Source: Pisaster brevispinus
Lineage: Eukaryota > Echinodermata > Asteroidea > Forcipulatida > Asteriidae
Length of the DNA: 64,000 nt
NCBI GenBank assembly: GCA_023634235.1
Contig: JAMKCF010000001.1
Span: 14,890,258 to 14,954,257, forward strand
Direction of reading: 5' to 3'
The position numbers and the translations under genes are program-made. Below the pieces are notes generated by a model. That model ran no database searches. It was not told the DNA's origin and worked only from the letters and a program-made list of their open reading frames with translations. Numbering within the stretch: position 1 is the first letter of the stretch; every line of letters begins with the position of its first letter. This document shows positions 19,475-31,315 of the stretch, piece by piece.

Positions 19475-19927
19475 TCAATCAAGAGGAGAGGCCATAACAA
19501 AACCCAGGAGTTTGGTGACGTTGGGAAACAGAAACGAATTGAATGTTTTTGCGATATCCTCGGTTTCGGTTTTCCACACCATCAGGATATCTTGAATTAT
19601 AGCGTTCAGAGTTTCTTCGGTCAGATCCGCATGCATAAAACCACCGTCGGCCAAAAGTCGACATGCAGCGAGGAATACATCGATGATCTCATTCCCGTCT
19701 ATGGATGACACCACATGTTCGTAATGTTCGGAAACAAAGTCCTCCACGTGATACTCTGGTGTGTCGCCGAAAAACAGACAGGCGTGGTCAACCTGGCTGG
19801 GCCAGTGCTCTTGACAGCCTTCGCAGGGAAGTTGTTGTATACGTTGCACCCTCTGCACTATGCGATCCTTCACTATTCTACCCAGAATCCTCTTGAGGAG
19901 TAGTCTGACTCGGCCTCTACAACGCAA
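19475..19927 (-). CDS. Polinton minus-strand protein with CxxC/WPSQ motif
   Basis: About 150 residues. A basic N-terminal helix precedes LPCEGCQEHWPSQVDHACLF, a probable zinc-binding knot (C-x2-C, then H and C) of a kind I have seen in uncharacterised cnidarian and Polinton proteins. The acidic helical C-terminal part ends TKLLGFVMASPLD. No ATG starts the frame. Instead a polypyrimidine tract ending CTACAG lies just upstream on the minus strand (about 19940-19960), preceded by a branch-point-like CTCCTAAC. It is therefore probably the 3' exon of a spliced transcript begun upstream. The function is unknown. Confidence 0.65.
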   Translation of the reverse strand: MRCRGRVRLLLKRILGRIVKDRIVQRVQRIQQLPCEGCQEHWPSQVDHACLFFGDTPEYHVEDFVSEHYEHVVSSIDGNEIIDVFLAACRLLADGGFMHADLTEETLNAIIQDILMVWKTETEDIAKTFNSFLFPNVTKLLGFVMASPLD

Positions 19928-19964
19928 GACGTCATCGTCTGTAGCGGGAACAGAAAGGAAACAG

Positions 19965-20315
19965 TTAGGAGTCGCTTATCTTACTCAGTGCGTTGTTGAC
20001 GTCGGTGGCGTGACTCACCAATTCAAACCACTGTTCTGCCGGGAGGTTCAAACCCTTCTTCCCCGCCAGCATCTTACTGTGAACTTCGTTCCAGTAGTAT
20101 TCTCTGATATTGACGTAGGGTAAACCCTTGAAAAGCTTTACAGTAATAAAACGCTCACCGCCGATTGGAAACTTGACTGCCTTCCTCTCGTTCTCCTCCT
20201 GGTCAGGATCGGGCTCGAATCTGCGCTTTCTGCTGGGCATTTTCCCCTTCACGTGCTTCAACGGCACGGCGGCTGGTCCCGAGGCGTCGTCTCGTGCAGT
20301 ACCCAGTTCGGCCAT
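19965..20315 (-). CDS. PC4-like (transcriptional coactivator p15) ssDNA-binding protein
   Basis: 116 residues from the ATG at 20315. A basic segment (MPSRKRRFEPDPD) precedes a domain of about 65 residues, with FPIGGERFITVKLFKGLPYV then NIREYYW and GKKGLNLPAEQWFEL. This matches the PC4/SUB1 pattern of a beta strand with KxFxGxxxVxIREYY followed by KGIxLxxEQWxxL. PC4 domains dimerise and bind single-stranded DNA. In a Polinton a role in replication or early transcription is plausible (inference). It lies upstream of and in line with the WPSQ gene on the minus strand. Other possible starts are a TTG further up or the internal Met of MPSRKRR. Confidence 0.8.
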   Translation of the reverse strand: MAELGTARDDASGPAAVPLKHVKGKMPSRKRRFEPDPDQEENERKAVKFPIGGERFITVKLFKGLPYVNIREYYWNEVHSKMLAGKKGLNLPAEQWFELVSHATDVNNALSKISDS

Positions 20316-20390
20316 GGCGCCTGACAATACGTCGGACTTGGGTTTGTTGGGCAACCTGAATCGACACCTTTGTTTTCACTTCGTGAAAAT

Positions 20391-20418
20391 ACAAACGAGA
20401 CGCGTGCGTCTCGTTTGT
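20391..20418. promoter_or_regulatory. 28-bp palindrome upstream of the PC4-like gene
   Basis: ACAAACGAGACG, four bases, then CGTCTCGTTTGT: perfect 12-bp arms, 76 bp upstream of the ATG. It could be an operator or part of the right-end origin or promoter. Confidence 0.6.
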
Positions 20419-20519
20419 GCTGCATGGTTATGATTTCGGCGCTCCGTGATTTAAAAAAATCACTCCCGCACCTCACAACTGCGGGCAAACGATAACGGTT
20501 GTGGTGTTTCACACCGCGC

Positions 20520-20537
20520 AACATGATGCATCATGTT
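20520..20537. repeat. 18-bp perfect palindrome near the right Polinton end
   Basis: AACATGATGCATCATGTT, 36 bp inside the right inverted repeat. No copy is visible at the left end. Confidence 0.6.
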
Positions 20538-20572
20538 CACACGTCAACCCTTTCGGGTCTCCCGAACACTAG

Positions 20573-20628
20573 CGTGAACCACACGACTCCCCACTCCGTG
20601 GCTCGCCTTTGTCCCACCACTTCGTGGC
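20573..20628 (-). repeat. Right terminal inverted repeat of Polinton
   Basis: Mate of 8613-8668, 54 of 56 positions identical. Sequence outside it (a local GTCACGCGGTGGCG stretch) has no match beyond the left repeat. Confidence 0.9.
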
Positions 20629-20676
20629 GTTCACCACAACCACGCCCACACAATCCACCGTCACGCGGTGGCGGGT

Positions 20677-20704
20677 AATTGCTCGGAAAAAATTCCGAGC
20701 AATT
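20677..20704. repeat. Hairpin just outside the right TIR
   Basis: AATTGCTCGGAA, four A, TTCCGAGCAATT: perfect 12-bp arms. It may belong to the host flank or mark the true outer end of the element. Confidence 0.6.
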
Positions 20705-21450
20705 CCGGGCAACAGGGTAGCTCGCAAAAACTGCGGCCTATGTTCCTTAGACTATACTACTTGCACCTTACACCACGTAGAAACGAAATCAACTATTCAA
20801 GACATTATTTAGTGGTGCCCTCCGTACGCAAGGTGTCAATCGTCACCAAATGCCAATTAGATAATCACCAGTAATAATGACACTTGAGTGTGACTTTAAC
20901 AAACAACGATTTATAATTACAATCACTTTTTGTATGCATCATCGATGTGAAAAAAGTCGCCCACGTCACATGCCAATAGTCCAGCCAATAGTGGTTGACC
21001 CATCAATAATTGCAAACGTTTGTTCACTGCTATGCATTTCTGATATGTTCCTAGAACACCTTATTAAAAGTCTACTTTAATAATTTAGTGGAAAAGTTAG
21101 CATAATATGCAAATTAGCTGTCGCCATTATAAAAAGCTGATTTCCGGCTATAACTCTGTATCTGAGCATCCAATGTTGACAAATGAAGAGTCTAGACCCA
21201 TGTTTTCATGGTCTGTGATGGTGATTAGCACAATTCTGGATTTTTGACGTACATAGAATTATGTGCAATATGAACAATTTTCGCAATATGCCTAACTCTT
21301 TATCTGAGCATCAGATCATGATAATCACAGGTTTTTAGTATATTTCTGGGTTAATTTTGGTGCTTCGTGTTATGCTCATCATAAATATGTCCAGCTTGGG
21401 TGAGTTAGCAAAAGTCAAACCTTTGCACTCTCTACTCATCCAAGAGCAGT
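20705..21450. other. No gene recognised
   Basis: Several short frames but no motif. AT-rich flank to the right of the Polinton. Confidence 0.5.
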
Positions 21451-23040
21451 CAAGGTCATGCTTCTTGTCTGTGCATTTATTGGTGTAGGACCCCGCCTTG
21501 CATTTTGATTTAAAGAGCTCAGGGAGTTTCAGTGGACCGGGTCGAAAGTCAGATTGTACTGGGAGTAACTGACCCTCACTGACTTTCCATCCTCATTCTC
21601 CATAGGGTTTCTTAGGAGGCAAATGAATCGTTGCTTCTTGATTGTAAGCTTGGTTTAGATATCAGCAAATATGGCAGAGAGCAATCCCAATTTCAGTCAT
21701 CCCACAACAGCTCCCAATAAAATGTCTTACCTGACCAATTAGCAATAAGATTGTGAACATGGAATGGTGAGTTTATTGTATTAGATAATGAAGCAGTCAA
21801 TAACATCAACATGAATCGTCATCTCCTTCAGTCTTACCAGGCGGTAAACCAACATGTATAGCAATAAATGACAACAATCTGATGGGTCATCATTAACAAG
21901 GCAATGATCTTTCTCCAGATGGATCCCTCATCAAAACACTGCCTGCTGCAGAGATTGTAGGCCTACTTGACTACCTAGCAACAGCTACTTATCTATACCT
22001 TCTTAGGACTATTTGACCAGTGAAGATAGCATTCTGTCCGACGCAGAGCTCTACGCCCATCTCTGATGTGTTGGCATCCTTGAGTTTGCCTACTGGCGTA
22101 TTTACCTGACAGTTAAAGCAATTGGATCTTTCTGTTTGTATATGTTGGTGTGCAAATGGAATACCTAAGTGTCCAAATCAACATATTATAGATGTGGAAG
22201 TGGAAGTGTCTATACTATGGCCACTTTCCTGAAGAACCATGGCTCTAAAGGGTTCACACTAAGTTTTACTCACATCACATCTGCAAAACGAACAAGCAGG
22301 CTTCTGACTTGGTAGAAGCTGTGCCAATTAATTTCTAGCCCTCACTACATTAATCGAGACTGGCTACAAATGAGCTCTTAAAACAGGCTTGGCCCTCATC
22401 AATCTCTCCTTGGCTTTTGACACATTTTGGTAAAATAGCTTCTTGTGCAGGACCTCGAAGATCTTCAAATGTCAAACTACCATGCGTGTCCTCTCTACCA
22501 TTCTCAAAAATCGAAGATTGAGAGTCACACTTGTCAACCGGTTAAGCTCTAAGAGGACGCTAAATGAGTGCCTCCGAAAAGGATTGTCTGGGCTTCAGTG
22601 CTTTTCAACTATAAGTGGGTGACATGCCAGTCACTACCTCCAGGAAATTTGCATAATCATGCTGATGACCTTGCCCTCGCCACCCAACTAATTTGGAAGA
22701 CCCCAAAAGAACCGTAACACAGGACCTGAAAAACTTGTGGACTACATCACCTACTGGCGCCTCCGCCCAAATCCTTCCAAGACTACGGTAACGCTTTCAC
22801 CTAATATCAACCGTTTGGCTCGACAGTCTTGTTTTGTGGCAAACCAGTCAAACACAAGAAAATTTCTAAGATTTTTGAAGTCACCTTAACTGGTGTCTCA
22901 CACAAAAGGACTACCTGAAAAAGCATCCAAACAAGTTTGCAGGCACTAATTAGGGACCAAGTGCTCACACTCTACGCACCAGTATTCCAGTACACCAGTA
23001 CGGACTGACCAAACGAGTAGACACCATCCTGAACATTTTT
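21450..23040 (+). pseudogene. Deeply eroded LINE reverse transcriptase
   Basis: No long frame remains, but islands can be read in order on the plus strand. They are INLSLAFDT near 22400 (the DxxxAFDT motif), ADDLALATQ at 22661-22687 (the xADD catalytic box), WRLRPNPSKT near 22755, and a residue pattern like NRLARQS following it. The last two are usual just after the catalytic box in one group of invertebrate non-LTR elements. The limits are approximate. Many stops and frame changes show an old copy. Confidence 0.6.
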
Positions 23041-23690
23041 AATAGACCATCCCAGTCGTCGTTTGTGTACACATAATGCCAAGAAGCCAGCATGGTTTCA
23101 AATTACAAACCAAGGATTATCAAACACACATTACACAAGCCTATTTGTGTGCCATCACATTACACAATTACATTACACAATTACATAACAAGAGCTGCCA
23201 ACATTTGCATCTTGCATTCATGGATGTTTTGTGCAACAATTAGGGACATTATTTAGAATTACATTCAACAAAATAGGGGAAGTATCCATAATCAAGGTGA
23301 GTTGGCAGCGCTGCATTACTGCACAAAGTAGCATATTACACATGCCCCTATTATACATTCATTAATATCTCATGGTTCCCAACATGTTCACATACGTTCT
23401 ACTAGCGTTACTTGTAGTCTAAAAAGCAAGGCAGGTGTTCAATTGGGGAATTGTCTCTGTGAAGCTTCAACCTGGTAATTATCATTTCAAAAACACATTG
23501 TAAGGCATTTTTACCCCTGGTTTTAAAGTGCTTAGTGTGAAATATAAACACACTTCAATTAAAACTAGACATACAGTGTTTGTAAATAACAAACACACAG
23601 GTGTTCGTGAGTGATGTTAGATTGTGATTGAATGAACTGGTGACGACATCTTACCATATCAACCCAATGTCTGGTTCAGACATTAAATTG
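23041..23690. other. No gene recognised
   Basis: AT-rich. Contains a short run of repeated ATTACACAATTACATTACACA-like sequence near 23150-23190. Nothing coding. Confidence 0.5.
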
Positions 23691-24100
23691 TTTTCCAATT
23701 TAATACTTTAACTGCTGGTTTAAACAGGAAGTCGAGGTCAAATTGGGTCACACTTTGTTTAGCGTTTGTGAAGACAATTACGATGATTTATATATTGTAA
23801 AAATCTAATGTTTGGTTAAGAAGTTATTATTTTTTCGAATATAAAGTATTAACTTTCAGTTTGAATCGGAAGTCAAGGTCAAATGGGGTATAATTCTGTG
23901 TATCGTTTCTTCACTTTTTACACCTTCCCAATGATGCATCGATTGTCAAAACCCAATGTGTGGTTCAGAAGTTATGCTTTTTTGAAAACATTAAATTTCG
24001 ACTTCTGGTTTGAACCGGATGTTAAGGTCAAACGGGTCACATTTTATGCAATCCAATGTGTCTGTCATTGATGACGTCATCAAATTACACACCGTCCTCT
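23690..24100. repeat. Three copies of a ~145-bp repeat with CTTCCGGTTT-like core
   Basis: Units centred near 23715, 23860 and 24005 share a decayed inverted core (like CTTCTGGTTTGAACCGGA) followed by AAGGTCAAATGGGGTCACA-like sequence. The array ends with GATGACGTCATC. The same family recurs at 26285-27340. Confidence 0.65.
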
Positions 24101-26280
24101 TGTAAAAAATAAAATCGTACATATTATTTGAAAGGGCAGAGTCAAATGTTTTCATTTTATATGTAGCGACATTTTCCGACTTCCCTTTCATCTTGGCTAC
24201 AGATCTCGATACTAAGCTTGAACATACTCACAAGTACACCTATCAAATATGCCATTCACTGAATCAAACTTATTTTTAACAAAAATTGATTCTTTATTGA
24301 TTAATAAATCACAATTAGTTTACACAAGCTACGTTATTCATATTGACATTATTAAGTTAATAATTCTTAGCATTTTTCAACAGGAATTCAATTAAAGTTG
24401 GATTCTCATTACATGTACACTTGATGATGATGTCGTTAAAATAGGTCAAGCAGAGTGTAAGCTGTCGGTTGTATTTTATAAATGGCTGGCTTGATTTTTG
24501 GACATTGTTTTCCATACGGAACGGTTTGTTTATTTACAACCTTTGATAGAATGAACTATAAAAGACACTTGTTTTGTATAAATATGCAAAACACACAGGC
24601 GCGTCGTGATGATACAAATCTAAGCCTCTCGTAAATTTTGACTATTAAAACATTTAGTCAAGTACTATTTTTACCTCTGTGGAGCATCATACACTCGGCA
24701 AGAAAACAAGGAGAGAAACCATTCCGATACTGGATGTGCTGTATTCTGAAAAAGAAAACCAGTATTAACAATAAACAAACTAATATCAGGTCTCAAACTA
24801 ATATCTTCTTGACACTAATACTATATAAATCATAGCACATTATTTTCAATGCATGAACAAAATACAATAACTTGTGTTTAGAATGTCTCAAAAAACGTTT
24901 GTATTTCAACAGAAAGTCTCACAGTAGGCCCTACATGTATTGCACACAGTCATGTTATCTATGTTCAACATAATGCAGTAATTTAAATGGAAAATGGGCT
25001 CAGCAAGCAGTTTTATTCCAATTCCTTTGGAAACGTTTGACCTTGCAAAATAAGTTTGTGAAATATTGAACTTTGAATAAACTACTGTAAATTTACCTCT
25101 TGGAAAAGTTACAGATCAAAGAAGCGCACAAGTGAAGATAAGAAGTCAAAGCCTTGGATGATTTTGGACTCTCCATTAGCATGATTTTAATGAGGAACAA
25201 TCTTAGTAGACAACTAACAGAAGCATTGAACACTGAAGATGGCTCATATTTTAAGCTGCATCTCCAGTTTCTGTGTTCCACTCCTTCCCAGGCATCAGAC
25301 TCTTATCCTGCCATCAGACTCGGATGAAACTGGTAAAATAAACAAAATTCAAGACATAAAACATTTCAAGATTAGATAGTAACAAGTAAAAGGTGCGCAT
25401 ACTGTTTTAGAAGTGAACAACTTATGAATGAAAACCTTTCATCGAAGGATTGTGAAATATTTATGCTACAATACATAGCTAGCAGAACACATTTGTGTCA
25501 AATATAACCGACACTAGTGACAGTGCCAGCAATTATACCATATTGCCCAATTCTACCTCCTCCATGATCACACTAAACGTTCCTTAGTTTTAATAACCTC
25601 ACTACTTGATAATTTAAGGATAACCTTTATTAACATAACTGTGCATTACAAACGGAACACAATCATTCTGAAAAGCGACGATGTTGAAACGAAGCTTACC
25701 GTTTTATTCACCGTGTTGCAACGATAAACAATGCCGTAAGTGCCGGTCTGAAACCCCCTTGACAAGCTGATGTCACGTCCGTGCAATCTCGGTGTGTGAT
25801 CGAAACATAACCAACGTTGGTCCTTTTCTGCCTGCATTTTCTCATATAATAAATGTCATACGAATCACTGAAGCAGGCGAACATCTCAGTGAAACTTCGT
25901 CTTCAATTTCATATTCACCGTTAAACCATCAGAAGGGCGAAAAGGGAAACAGTTTGACGCCGAACATAGCACAGGTTGAGAGGAATTCATTTCAGCTGCC
26001 TTGCGCCATTGATAAGCTTTCGTTAAAAGTTCGATGAACTGTGACATGTCCAAACGTGCACAGAAATCATGCCATACTTTTAGCCTTTAGTGAAGGCGCA
26101 CGCGGTACTGTAGTAAACGCAGCACAGCTTGTCGCAACTGTTGTTACGTTGGTCTGATTTCGTGCTGCTTTATATTAATAGGCAACAAGCGTCTTGACAG
26201 AAGACTAGCTTCCACTCCGTTGCACTGGAATCAGTCGCGAGTAGTATTATGCCACATGCCGCGTTATGTATTGGATCGAG
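24101..26280. other. No gene recognised
   Basis: AT-rich DNA with only short unremarkable frames. I see no motif, RNA gene or clear repeat. Confidence 0.5.
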
Positions 26281-26284
26281 ATTT

Positions 26285-27340
26285 TGATATGTTAATGGCC
26301 AATTTCACTTATAAATATATCTCAGGTCGTATGGGGTCACCCTTTGAATGTGATTTGTAAAATTCGGCCGGAGCTTTTTTATGGTGCAAGTACCTTACAT
26401 GTAGCATTTATGGTTCTCCGATTATGATTTTTTTAATATTAAACGTTGATTTATTGTTATGACGTCATCGATGACGTCATCGCACCGAACAATTTGGGTT
26501 TCGTATACATACTACAATCTATATACAGAACATAGTAAGATTCAAAACAAAACCCTTCTCGGTTTATGAGAAATGAATGTTTGAAATCTGAATTTTGAAC
26601 TTCCGGTTTCAACCGGAAGCAAAGGTCATATGGTGTCACATTGTGTATGTGATTTGCATAATCTGGCAAGAGCTTTTTTATTGTGCAAGTATCTTACATG
26701 TAGTATTTGTGATTCTCCAATTATGATTTTTCTAACTATTAAAGTATGATTTATTGTTATGTCATCGATGACATCATCAAACCTAATTTCACACATATAT
26801 TTCAACACAAAGATCTAAGTATTTGTGAAGTTTTAAGTCTAAAACGTATGACGTTTTCTTTATGTAAGAAAATTCAACTTCCGGTTTTGAGCGGAAGTAA
26901 AGGTCACATGGGGTCGTACCTAATGAAAGATTTGTAGAACTGTTCAAGGGCCTTCAGATGATATAATGATTAAAGGTGTACCATATTTGGTTCATAAGAT
27001 ATAAAGTTTTCCCCCAAAAAACCTTAAACGTCCCAGGGGGTCACATTCTGTGTAAGAGTTGTGAACAAAACGTTGAACTTTCATATGAAGCAAAGATCCT
27101 GTATTTATCATTTATGGTTCTCTAGATATGACGATTTACAGTATTTCTCGTTATTTTTATGTTGGATGTTATGACGTCATCGATGACGTCGTCGCCCCGA
27201 AAAAGTCTCTAGGAATTATACTTTTTGCGAAAATTGCGAGAGAAGGTTCTCAGATAAAGTGGAAAAAAAACCACCAGAACAGTAACAATAGGTTTTCGGG
27301 CGGAATGCCCGAACACCTAATTATTACTCACATTTCTTGA
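26285..27340. repeat. ~290-bp repeats with CTTCCGG and TGACGTCA palindromes
   Basis: At least three partial units. Each has a segment like CTTCCGGTTTCAACCGGAAG (perfect at about 26600-26619, diverged near 26880), then AAGGTCANATGGGGTC. A second palindrome is made of two ATGACGTCAT halves joined at TCGA (near 26459, weaker near 26756 and 27171). Unit spacing is about 280-300 bp. The relation to 23690-24100 suggests a dispersed satellite or MITE family. TGACGTCA is also a CREB/ATF site. Confidence 0.65.
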
Positions 27341-27344
27341 ATTA

Positions 27345-27819
27345 GAGATACACAGGAATATTAATTGTGTTTATTCACCAAAATGCATAATTTCTCTAAA
27401 ATCAATGCATTCAATGTATTTGTATTTGTATTTTTTTTTTTTTTTTACAAAAACACTGATTTGTGTATGTCCTTTCACAGCTCACTTTACAAATGATAAT
27501 TTTAATATTTAAAATGTGCCCAAGGAAATGTCAAGAATGACAGGATTGACGGTTACTCTTAAGTTTTGTACATATCATTTGTTGTTTTCACCATTGACAT
27601 TAAGTTAAATTATTTTATTTAACGCCACGGCAACAGATTGGCCAAACATCTAAGAAAACAAAACATTCTATAATATCTATAGAATGTTGTGTGTCCCTGG
27701 TTAAATCAGTCAACCCATTAATGGCACACTGCTTTTACTTCATGGCTATCAAATACTATTATTACATTAACGACTAAATTTTAGTAACTGGTAACTAAGT
27801 ATACAATAACCACTCTATT
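27345..27819. other. No gene recognised
   Basis: AT-rich flank with a T-run near 27430 and a palindromic ACATTCTATAATATCTATAGAATGT-type stretch near 27662-27686. Nothing coding. Confidence 0.5.
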
Positions 27820-28031
27820 TTCAATTCAATTCAATTCTATTCAATAAACATTTATTTGGGTATTGCCCTCATATAGTATAATACATCATTGGTGTTTCAG
27901 AAATTTAAGTGACAGTTATAAACAGTAACCAAAATTATTAACAAGTCAGGAGGGCAAAACTTAGGATTGGGTGAAGCCTTGGCTTTTGTACCCTAACCTA
28001 TTGACAGACTAACACTGCATAGACTCACAAA

Positions 28032-28281
28032 GACAAGGGACTACAAGGACAGACGAACAAATGTAGGTGTACCAACAACACCAAAAAGCAAGCCATCATT
28101 GAATTGACTCAAACTATTAAAGTAATGAAATAATTATAATGAATATGCATTGAGTAGACAAGGGACTACAAGGACAGACGAACAAATGTAGGTGTACCAA
28201 CAACACCAAAAAGCAAGCCATCATTGAATTGACTCAAACTATTAAAGTAATGAAATAATTATAATGAATATGCATTGAGTA
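28032..28281. repeat. 125-bp tandem duplication in the LINE 3' region
   Basis: 28032-28156 and 28157-28281 are almost identical, each starting GACAAGGGACTACAAGGACA and ending near GCATTGAGTA. It lies in the 3' untranslated part of the minus-strand LINE. Confidence 0.85.
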
Positions 28282-29929
28282 GTAATTGTTTTAGTTTTTT
28301 TTTTGAAAATATAGGTAGAGTGGTTGCAGATTTAACAACCATCCATATTATTCCAGTATGTAACACCACGTTGAACAAGGCTATTTTTATACATTGAGGT
28401 TCGGTTACGAGAAACAGATTTTTCTTTGAAGTGCTTCGAGTTTTGTATGATTGAATGCTAGTAGTTAGAGTAAAAAATGAGCTAAAACAAGGTGGTAATG
28501 CATTACTCATGTACTTGTACATAAATTTACCTAATTTCAAATGATAAAGATCATTAAATTTTAACAATTTAGGATTACAAAATAATGCAGCAGTATGATC
28601 AAGGAAACCAGCGTTAGAAATTATCCTAACAGCTCGCTTTTGTAAAGTAAGAAGTCTATAGCATTGTGTAGATAAACCAACCTAAGTAAGAATTGAGTAA
28701 CATAAATAGGGAAGAACAAAACAATTGTATAGAGTTAATAAGACATGGCTTGGTAAAAATGTCTTTAGACAATTAATTATACCAATATTTTTTGATATTT
28801 TACTCGCAACATCATTAATATGACTTTTCCAAGACAAATTTTCATCAATTCTTATACCAAGGAATTTAGTACTTGTTACTTTTTGTAGATCTGTTCCATT
28901 TAAGATTAAAGACACAGATTGGATATATTTACGTTGTCTTGGACAAAATATATAATTTGTTTTGAGTCGATTAATACAGTTTATTAGCAACAAGCCATGT
29001 ACTTATTTTTACCATTTCAGTGTTAAAGTTAAGAACAGCTGTATCTACATTTCTGTGGCTGTATACTAGACTTGTATCATCGGCAAAAAGACAAAATGAT
29101 ATAATTTCGGATGTGTTTTAGATGAATGGACAGAATTATATGAAACAAACTGTTTTCTATTAGATAAATAGCTTTTGAACCACTCCAAGGTTACTCCACG
29201 GATTCCATAATGCTCTAGTTTACATATCAAAATATCATGGTTAATCGTGTCAAAAGCTTTAGATAGGTCAAAAAATACACCAATAGAAATGTTATTTTAT
29301 TCAATGGCATTAAGCAATTTATTCATTACATAAGACGTTGCTAGCTCAGTAGAGCGATTTGCCCTGAAACCAAACTGTGACTCAGAAAGAATGTTATGTT
29401 TATTTATAAATGCAATGAGGCGACTAAATATCAACTTTTCGAATACTTTGGAAAACGTAGATAAAACAGAGATAGGTCTGACATTACCAATGAGATGTTT
29501 ATCACCTCCTTTATGAATCGGAGTCACTTTGGCTATTTTAAGCCCGTCTGGAAAAACTCCAGAACTTAAAGACCTATTGAAAATCTTGGCTAGTGGTTTT
29601 GCTAAGGAGTACCTGGCTTTCTTGATAACAAAATAATTCAAAGAATCACAACCTGGCGACTTGCCAGAAGGGAGCTTATTTAAAAAATCTGCAATTTCTT
29701 CTTGTAAAATAGGACTAAGGAACAGAGAATGGGAACATTTATCATCAAGAAAGGATTGAAAAGTAGTGTTACATAAGGGAAGCTTACTAGCAAGTGAAGC
29801 GCCAATGTTAGCAAAGTACTCATTAAACGCCTCATTAATTTCCTTGTTTCCTTCGATTGACGCACCATCTTGGACAAAATAAGAGGGATTGGGCTTGTGG
29901 TTGTCCTTGTTCAACACAGAATTGATCAC
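28259..29929 (-). pseudogene. LINE reverse transcriptase region, frameshifted
   Basis: 29929-29297 encodes the RT fingers and palm start (LPSGKSPGCDSL, AKVTPIHKGG, NVRPISVLSTFSKVFEKL, SQFGFRANRST). The next part, in another frame, gives [16 protein letters not shown] and [14 protein letters not shown] deletion has removed the PQGSxLGP block, after which [10 protein letters not shown] (29087-29058) carries the catalytic aspartates. 28993-28682 gives FLGIRIDENLSWKSHI, and 28567-28259 the C-terminal segment with a YKTRS-like motif. Several frame changes make it non-functional. Confidence 0.85.
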
Positions 29930-30270
29930 TTTCCAAGTACCTTTAATATTGCCCTTTTTTCAAATTTCGAACTAAAATACTGTTTCTTTGAAGCCTTTTT
30001 AAAATAATTTAGCTTGTTTTTAAACGTAGTATAGTTAGATTTATTTTGCAGAGTAGGATTTTTAAGAACTTTTTTATACAGATAGTTTTTTTCTCCACAT
30101 TGAGTTGAAAACACCATCAGATAACCATGGTGACTTACATTTATTGTATCTGCATTTAACCTCTTGTAAAGGAAAGTGTTTATCATAAAGTTTAAGGACA
30201 TGATCTAAGAAGGTAGTATACATGTCATGCATGTTATCTTGTAATGTTATTACATCCCAGTCGGTTGCAT

Positions 30271-31095
30271 TTAAGTCATTAATAAAACATTGGATATTAT
30301 TATCAGTGAAATAATCAGAAACACAGGTAAATGATCACTTATGTCAGTTAGCAAAACACCAGCAATATGATTCAGCAAGTCATTTGTTAAAATATTATCA
30401 ATCAGAGTTGCACTACCTGTAGCTATTCTTGTAGGCTTAGATATTATGGTTGGATAAAAGGACTGAGAAGACAAAGTATCTATGAAGTTTTGTACTGTAA
30501 CATCCACATCATAATTTAATAAATTAATATTGAAATCACCCATAATGTAGCACTTTTTATTTTCGTCACTAATTTTCCCTAATAATTCATTTATATGGTC
30601 TGTGAAGTTATTACATGAAGTACTAGGTGGTCTGTATACAACTCCAGTTATTATATCACTGTGAGAGGAGTTAATTATCTCAATAATGCAAGATTCTATT
30701 ACAGAGTTGTTAATACACAGATCTTTACGAATTTTATACACATCGTTTTTAATGTAAAGTGCAACTCCGCCTCCTTTCTTATTTTGTCTACAAAAACCTT
30801 CAATAGAATAATTTGGAATTTGAATGAGTGGATCCTGAATATCCTTTAACCATGATTCAGATACACCAATGACAGAAAAACAATTATATAGAAGGTTGAC
30901 ATAGTTGATAAGATGTGACACATTCTTATATAAGCTTCGTGCATTTATATGTAGAAGTTTAACATTAGTGTTTTCATTAAAGTAACTCATGAATTCAGTT
31001 TGATCATAGTAGTCGCAACTTACATCAAGTACGTCCAAGTTTAAATCTGGATCTATACTAGAATTGACGTCATTATTTGTTAAATTATTTGTCAT
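30271..31095 (-). CDS. LINE APE-type endonuclease (ORF2 N-terminus)
   Basis: 274 codons from ATG 31095. Endonuclease motifs appear in order: LLHINARSL, VIGVSESWL, GGGVALYIKND, GVVYRPPST, CYIMGDFNINLL, TLIDNILTN and DISDHLPVFL. The enzyme nicks target DNA to prime reverse transcription. The frame then closes shortly before the RT part, from which it is separated by frame changes. The N-terminal SIDPDLNL links it to the partial ORF2 at 79-1. Confidence 0.88.
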   Translation of the reverse strand: MTNNLTNNDVNSSIDPDLNLDVLDVSCDYYDQTEFMSYFNENTNVKLLHINARSLYKNVSHLINYVNLLYNCFSVIGVSESWLKDIQDPLIQIPNYSIEGFCRQNKKGGGVALYIKNDVYKIRKDLCINNSVIESCIIEIINSSHSDIITGVVYRPPSTSCNNFTDHINELLGKISDENKKCYIMGDFNINLLNYDVDVTVQNFIDTLSSQSFYPTIISKPTRIATGSATLIDNILTNDLLNHIAGVLLTDISDHLPVFLIISLIIISNVLLMT

Positions 31096-31315
31096 TATTT
31101 CAAGGTAGTGATTTAATTATTACAAGCGACTTCATATTGAACACGTTCGATAAGTCAAGTATGGGCTGATAACTTGTCTTACACCTACACACAGACAACA
31201 CAGAACAATGACATAATTAGAAATGGGTGAACAATTAGGCAAATTACGGTACTCATGTTAAAGTGATCAATAACACGAGTAATTCAGGTGACGGTTGAGA
31301 AGAAAGAGTCACTGG

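Larger units (their letters stand above)
8613..20628. mobile_element. Polinton/Maverick (adintovirus-like) element, defective
   Basis: A 12-kb virus-like DNA transposon, defined by 56-bp inverted repeats at its ends and a near-complete Polinton gene set. In order these are PolB, packaging ATPase, two small proteins, retroviral-type integrase with chromodomain, minor capsid, pX-like basic protein, major capsid and adenain-like protease on the plus strand. A PC4-like protein and a WPSQ protein lie on the minus strand. Polintons are thought to replicate with their own protein-primed PolB and to integrate by their integrase. This copy cannot do so: PolB lacks its central region, and ATPase, integrase, capsid and protease are frameshifted or interrupted. 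No 6-bp target duplication was found. Confidence 0.93.

Noticed and set aside
8613..20628. Calling the element a functional integrated virus
   Set aside because: PolB lacks its catalytic centre, and ATPase, integrase, major capsid and protease are frameshifted or interrupted.
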